A DNA stretch of 64,000 bases from Diprion similis (lineage: Eukaryota > Arthropoda > Insecta > Hymenoptera > Diprionidae). The DNA lies in the NCBI RefSeq assembly GCF_021155765.1, contig NC_060105.1, forward strand, positions 17,331,001 to 17,395,000, given 5' to 3'. The notes under the pieces were generated by a model. That model was not told the DNA's origin, did not search any database, and was given only the letters and a program-made list of their open reading frames with translations. The position numbers and the translations under genes are program-made. Shown here piece after piece: positions 61,601 to 64,000 of the stretch; within the stretch, counting starts at the first letter, position 1, and every line of letters starts with the position of its first letter.

Positions 61601-63275
61601 GCTGAATACTATCAGTTCGTTAGCAAATGCAGCACTCTTGTTGCCAGCCCCAGCCAACTCCATCATCGATGTTACATACTTTCTATATTCCTTCAACTCC
61701 GACTGGAAACGTGAAGGCTCCAAAAGATATCTTTCGCTAAAGCCAGGGGAAACCTGCTCCATCTTTGATAAAAAATGCAAAGCACATGAATTTAATTTTC
61801 AATTGTCATTTTGAAAGTATTTTGCCCTGAACCCTTTCAAGAATACATTTTTCCTTACAGGCGGTTCACTTGAAATTTTGCATGCATGGGCTTTTGTGGT
61901 CGGTGATTACGAATCTGAACTCGAAATTCAAAAATTCAAAATGGCGGATCCAATATGGCGGACGTAAATTCAGAAAGTTGTTTGATTTTGATAAAACTGT
62001 ATGTTACATGGTTTTCGGGGCCACTGATTATGAATCTGAACTCAAAATTCGAAAATTTACAATGGCGGATCCAGTATGGCGGACAGACGAAAACAAGAAG
62101 AAAAAAGTTCAAAAAATTCTGTAAAATTTTTTTGTGTGTATTAAGTTTGTGTACAAATTTGGAGTTGGATTTTCATAGTAGATTAGTAGAAAATGCTTTT
62201 TTTCGTCGAAATGTACGAATTTTGACAATTTGTTTACATGTTTTTTTTTTTTGTGATAAATAAATAAATATATTAAAAATTGTTTTTAGATTTAAAAATA
62301 TTTCAGGGACCATGTGGAACCAAAAAAATCTGCAGTTGTTGCCAAAAAAGTAGTTTAATAAATAAAAATCTGCAAAAAACATTGGGATGCTGAGCGTACG
62401 TGCTTGAATTAAAGGGTTAAGCAAGTATATCAAGCTACGTGCAGGTAATAAATTATAGAATAATAATTGATGCGGAAATAATATAATAACGACAACTTGT
62501 GTAAGTACAGTATTCCCTTCAAATAGGGTCCCTCTAAATAGGGCCGCTTCTCCTAATCCTTCCTCGAGTGCTTTCCCCATCAGCTACCGTATGTCCATGA
62601 GGAAAGTGCGCACTTTATGCGCGTGCGTCAATTGGTTCGAATTTTATTGGCTGACAGTTACCGCCTGACTAAGCAGCCGACGCAATACCAATCTCGAATG
62701 TTAGAAAATATCCCTAGGAGCCCGCAGCTAACGATGGGCTTCTAGGGACATTTTGTGACAGTCGCGATTGGTATTGCGTCGGCCGCTCAATCAGGCGGTA
62801 ACTATTGGCCAATAAAATTCGAACGAATTGACGCACGCGCATAAGGAGCGCACTTTCCTCATGTACACACGGTATATCTATTTACGAGTGTGCGGTCAAT
62901 TTCCTCTGGATAGGGATACGCAGCCCTGTTACGTAGTTAAACCGTGTCGTGCTCAAGCTTTTGATGGGGGGAAATAATCTTCAAGAACCTCATTCCCCTC
63001 ACCGCATTTGAGCGGCCCTATTTGGAAGGAATTCTGTATATTCATAATTATCTGTATTCCGTGTATTACCGTCATTCGATTTTTTGTCGTGTCTCTGACA
63101 TCCTCGTTTATGTAGAAATTCACAAAGAGATTGAGTCCCAGTACTCTCTGGACAACTCCGGATAAATTAGCTAGATTTAAAGGTTCGATGACATTTCCCA
63201 GAGGAGGTTCTCTGGGTAAGCCCAGTCGAGATAGAACATCAAATATTGGTTCGAGGCCCAGTTCTTCAACGCTTT
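46681..63275 (-). CDS. Neprilysin-like M13 zinc metallopeptidase (N-terminus outside window)
   Basis: Twelve exons from 5' to 3': 63275-63070, 61762-61586, 60659-60561, 57351-57207, 56970-56756, 55633-55457, 54199-54037, 53277-53229, 52670-52603, 50911-50775, 50540-50373 and 46857-46681. All phases agree, giving about 592 residues; roughly 150-190 N-terminal residues (cytoplasmic part, signal anchor, start of ectodomain) lie beyond the right edge. The zinc motif HELTH (52619-52633), the ENIADNGG motif with the third zinc ligand Glu (near 50516), VNAFYS for substrate binding, the [14 protein letters not shown] block and the C-terminal CVLW are all intact, so a functional type II membrane or secreted endopeptidase that cleaves small peptides is expected. 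Which insect neprilysin paralogue it is cannot be decided. Introns are loaded with mobile elements. Confidence 0.95.
46952..47216. mobile_element. Palindromic MITE, family copy 2 (left end truncated)
   Basis: The halves are mirror images (ATTGGCCGAGAGTTACCGCC with GGCGGTAACTCTCGGCCAAT; CTCCTAGGGACATTTT with AAAATGTCCCTAGGAG). The right end CTCATGGACATACGGTA matches copies 1 and 3. The left terminal ~25 bp are missing. Confidence 0.8.
48113..48222. repeat. Four-copy tandem repeat, unit about 30 bp
   Basis: The unit TCTGTAGGACTGAACTGCTC or a close variant occurs four times in succession with a variable GGTTAATT-type spacer. Confidence 0.65.
48606..49414. mobile_element. TTAA-ended foldback element, copy 2
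   Basis: It begins TTAAGCTGCATATAAAG and ends CTTTATATGCACCTCAA. The arms match copy 1 (25009-25641) closely, but this copy is about 180 bp longer in the centre, where GTTACCGACCTTTCATGCAT and ATGCGCGTAATATCGGTAAC form an additional hairpin. No coding. Confidence 0.85.
50912..52602 (-). other. Neprilysin intron with inverted-repeat patch
   Basis: No extra exon was seen. It contains the short inverted repeat at 51846-51976, followed by a GC-rich dispersed-repeat-like stretch (GGCGAAGCCCCCAGAAGAGG). Confidence 0.5.
51846..51976. repeat. Inverted repeat with GC-rich centre
   Basis: TGTTTATCGGTGAAACCGAT at the left is matched inverted by ATCGGTTGGCCGATAAACAG at the right, with AGCACTT/AAATGTGCT inside. 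The centre has repeated GAGCCGWAG words (GCGAGCCGAAGATCGATGCG). Confidence 0.6.
53586..53752. repeat. Inverted repeat in a neprilysin intron
   Basis: GGCAGCACTGCTAAGCGTAT and AATACTTGCGCAATACGGCA are mirrored by GATTGCGCAAGTATTCTACG and TTTAGCAGCGCCGCC. The size and layout resemble a MITE. Confidence 0.6.
57470..57720. repeat. Degenerate TGTAATCT-type simple repeats
   Basis: Words such as TGTAATCTC, CGTAATCT and TTGTAATCTTCG recur every 10-25 bases just upstream of the retrotransposon remains. Confidence 0.45.
58049..58764 (+). pseudogene. gypsy RNase H and integrase-linker, frameshifted
   Basis: The RNase H frame (58049 to about 58390) passes into the next frame, which carries the downstream tether segment with HVDALSRNP and runs to 58764. 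The shift lies near 58385-58400. RNase H residues visible include the DAS of the first acidic motif and the YELE of the second. Transposon-derived, not a host gene. Confidence 0.8.
58725..60202 (+). pseudogene. gypsy integrase, interrupted and internally deleted
   Basis: The zinc-binding segment ([13 protein letters not shown] with two Cys near CLKC) is cut by the TTAA-flanked insertion at 58897-59606. The reading frame resumes on its far side with [13 protein letters not shown]. It then stops soon after [12 protein letters not shown] near 59779, and the remainder of the catalytic core is absent. The C-terminal domain reads from about 59780 to 60202. Confidence 0.8.
58897..59606. mobile_element. 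TTAA-flanked, piggyBac-style non-autonomous insertion
   Basis: The ends are TTAACCCTCAGCGGCA and TGCCGCTGAGGGTTAA, exact inverses with TTAA duplicated at both sides and CCCT termini, the hallmarks of piggyBac-family elements. The ~700-bp interior encodes no transposase. It has repeated TGATTACGAATC and AAGATGGCG words, also found in the related element at 61828-62420. Removing the insert with one TTAA leaves the interrupted integrase frame continuous. Confidence 0.88.
60147..60430. repeat. Tandem repeats, about 83-94 bp period
   Basis: The core GTCACGGATCCGGAATGACG starts at 60147, 60230, 60313 (one mismatch) and 60407. The repeats overlap the end of the gypsy C-terminal frame and continue beyond it. 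Confidence 0.85.
61004..61372. repeat. Long inverted repeat in a neprilysin intron
   Basis: The left arm (about 61004-61140: AATTGAATTTGCCTTTCGAA, TTTTTCGGCCAACAGTTTTT, CGGCGGCAAATTTTC) is mirrored by the right arm (about 61235-61372: GAAAATTTGCCGCTGC, AAAACTGCTGGCCGAAAAAA, TTCGAAAGGCAAATTCAATT). Non-coding. Confidence 0.75.
61828..62420. mobile_element. Diverged relative of the TTAA-flanked insertion
   Basis: The ends TGAACCCTTTCAAG and CTTGAATTAAAGGGTTAA are imperfect inverses. The interior shares TGATTACGAATCTGAACTC and AAATGGCGGATCCAATATGG with 58897-59606. It lies between neprilysin exons 63070 and 61762. Confidence 0.6.
62585..62874. mobile_element. Palindromic MITE, family copy 3 (full length)
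   Basis: TACCGTATGTCCATGAGGAA to TTCCTCATGTACACACGGTA, 290 bp. Both halves pair almost throughout (TTGGCTGACAGTTACCGCCT region with AGGCGGTAACTATTGGCCAA). This is the most complete of the three copies. Confidence 0.85.
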
Positions 63276-64000
63276 CTACGAACAGAAATGCAACATACAT
63301 ATGTATACAATGTCATGACTCGATTGACTCTTCTTAATATAAAGTACTTGGATACAAAAATCACACATGTATATATAACCCTAGATTTGTATATTTGTAG
63401 TTTTGCTTTCAGTACGATTCTTACGATATATCAGATATGCAGTACAGTGAGAGAAGTGTAAAAGTAGAAAATTGAGAAACAGAAGTTTAAAATCAATAAT
63501 TGATATTGATAATAAGCTGGGCTGTGTGGTTACCAGAATTCTTCGAGTGGAGTCCGGTCGAGAAAAATCTATTAGTTTCGGTCGGTCTCCCGAGATTTTG
63601 GGGATTCCCGAAAACTTATGATGCTTAAGTTAGTAATGTTAACGTAATGAAACATTGGGGGGAGAAATGAATATTTTTTAAGTCTCTTGTGACTTTGAAG
63701 AAATTAAGTTTTCAAAGCATGAATACATTTTGCTTTGTTATGGTTTACCGCATTTCAGACATTTCTGCAATTGTGAAATGACCATTTTCCGCAATTATCG
63801 GGATTCATGAAAATGTTAGGATTCCCGGAAATATCAGTTGTTTAGAAATTCTAGGGATTCCCGGATCCTCCCATGAAAGGTGATATACTTTTTACTGAAA
63901 ATATTGATGTCATTTAGATATAATATTTATTATTTGTATTAAGTATGTACTATTTGCCCAATATTATAAATATTAGGTGAGTTAAGTTACCGATGTTTCG
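63276..64000. other. Right edge: neprilysin intron, nothing further recognised
   Basis: This is upstream of the first visible neprilysin exon, which begins in phase 1 after acceptor GTTCGTAG, so an earlier exon must exist further right. Repeated GGGATTCCCGGA/GGGGATTCCCGAA words near 63599-63865 are the only pattern seen. Confidence 0.5.

Noticed and set aside
61566-61814. 82-codon plus-strand ORF beginning [13 protein letters not shown], looking like a signal peptide
   Set aside because: It is the antisense of a neprilysin exon that fits the M13 family with correct splice phases.

Overview
The window is nuclear DNA of an arthropod, almost certainly an insect. It holds intron-rich genes with GT-AG splice sites, short introns in compact genes and AT-rich spacers, plus Ty3/gypsy retrotransposon remains and many hairpin-forming MITEs. 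Hymenoptera is a plausible guess from overall texture, but no taxon-specific marker was seen.

Seven protein-coding genes were assembled exon by exon. Splice sites and reading phases agree across every junction reported. In order they are: (1) the 3' half of an ENT4-like equilibrative nucleoside transporter (+, 1-7662, 5' end outside the window); (2) SLC25A26, the mitochondrial S-adenosylmethionine carrier (+, 17824-19736, complete, 274 codons); (3) HSDL2, an SDR plus SCP2 protein ending in -SKL (-, 24632-20554, complete, 425 codons); (4) BLCAP (-, 31235-30993, single coding exon); (5) ENTR1/SDCCAG3 (-, 39508-34176, eight coding exons); (6) PAK1IP1/MAK11 (+, 41270-43984, three exons); (7) a neprilysin-like M13 metallopeptidase (-, 63275-46681, twelve exons seen, N-terminal exons outside the window). 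Two further minus-strand candidate exons (8292-8451 and 13711-13887) are not recognised. The genes are unrelated housekeeping or cell-biology genes. They include tail-to-tail (SLC25A26/HSDL2) and head-to-head (ENTR1/PAK1IP1) pairs, with no sign of operon-like coordination.

The rest is spacer DNA dense in mobile-element debris: TIR and foldback elements at 0.5, 6.0, 16-17, 25.0-26.5, 27.5, 40.1, 41.4, 48.6, 51.9, 53.6 and 61.0 kb; a three-copy, nearly palindromic MITE family (12.4, 47.0, 62.6 kb); and a broken gypsy element (about 57.7-60.4 kb) in a neprilysin intron that itself carries a TTAA-flanked, piggyBac-style insertion.

The most unusual architecture is a pair of 583-bp inverted copies (27772-28354 and 39556-40138), about 98% identical by eye. 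They flank an 11.2-kb segment holding BLCAP, ENTR1 and an AT-rich stretch with broken, unrecognised ORFs. One copy is the immediate upstream region of ENTR1. I found no convincing wholly new biological system; the inverted promoter-bearing duplication and the AT-rich enclave are the best candidates for follow-up.
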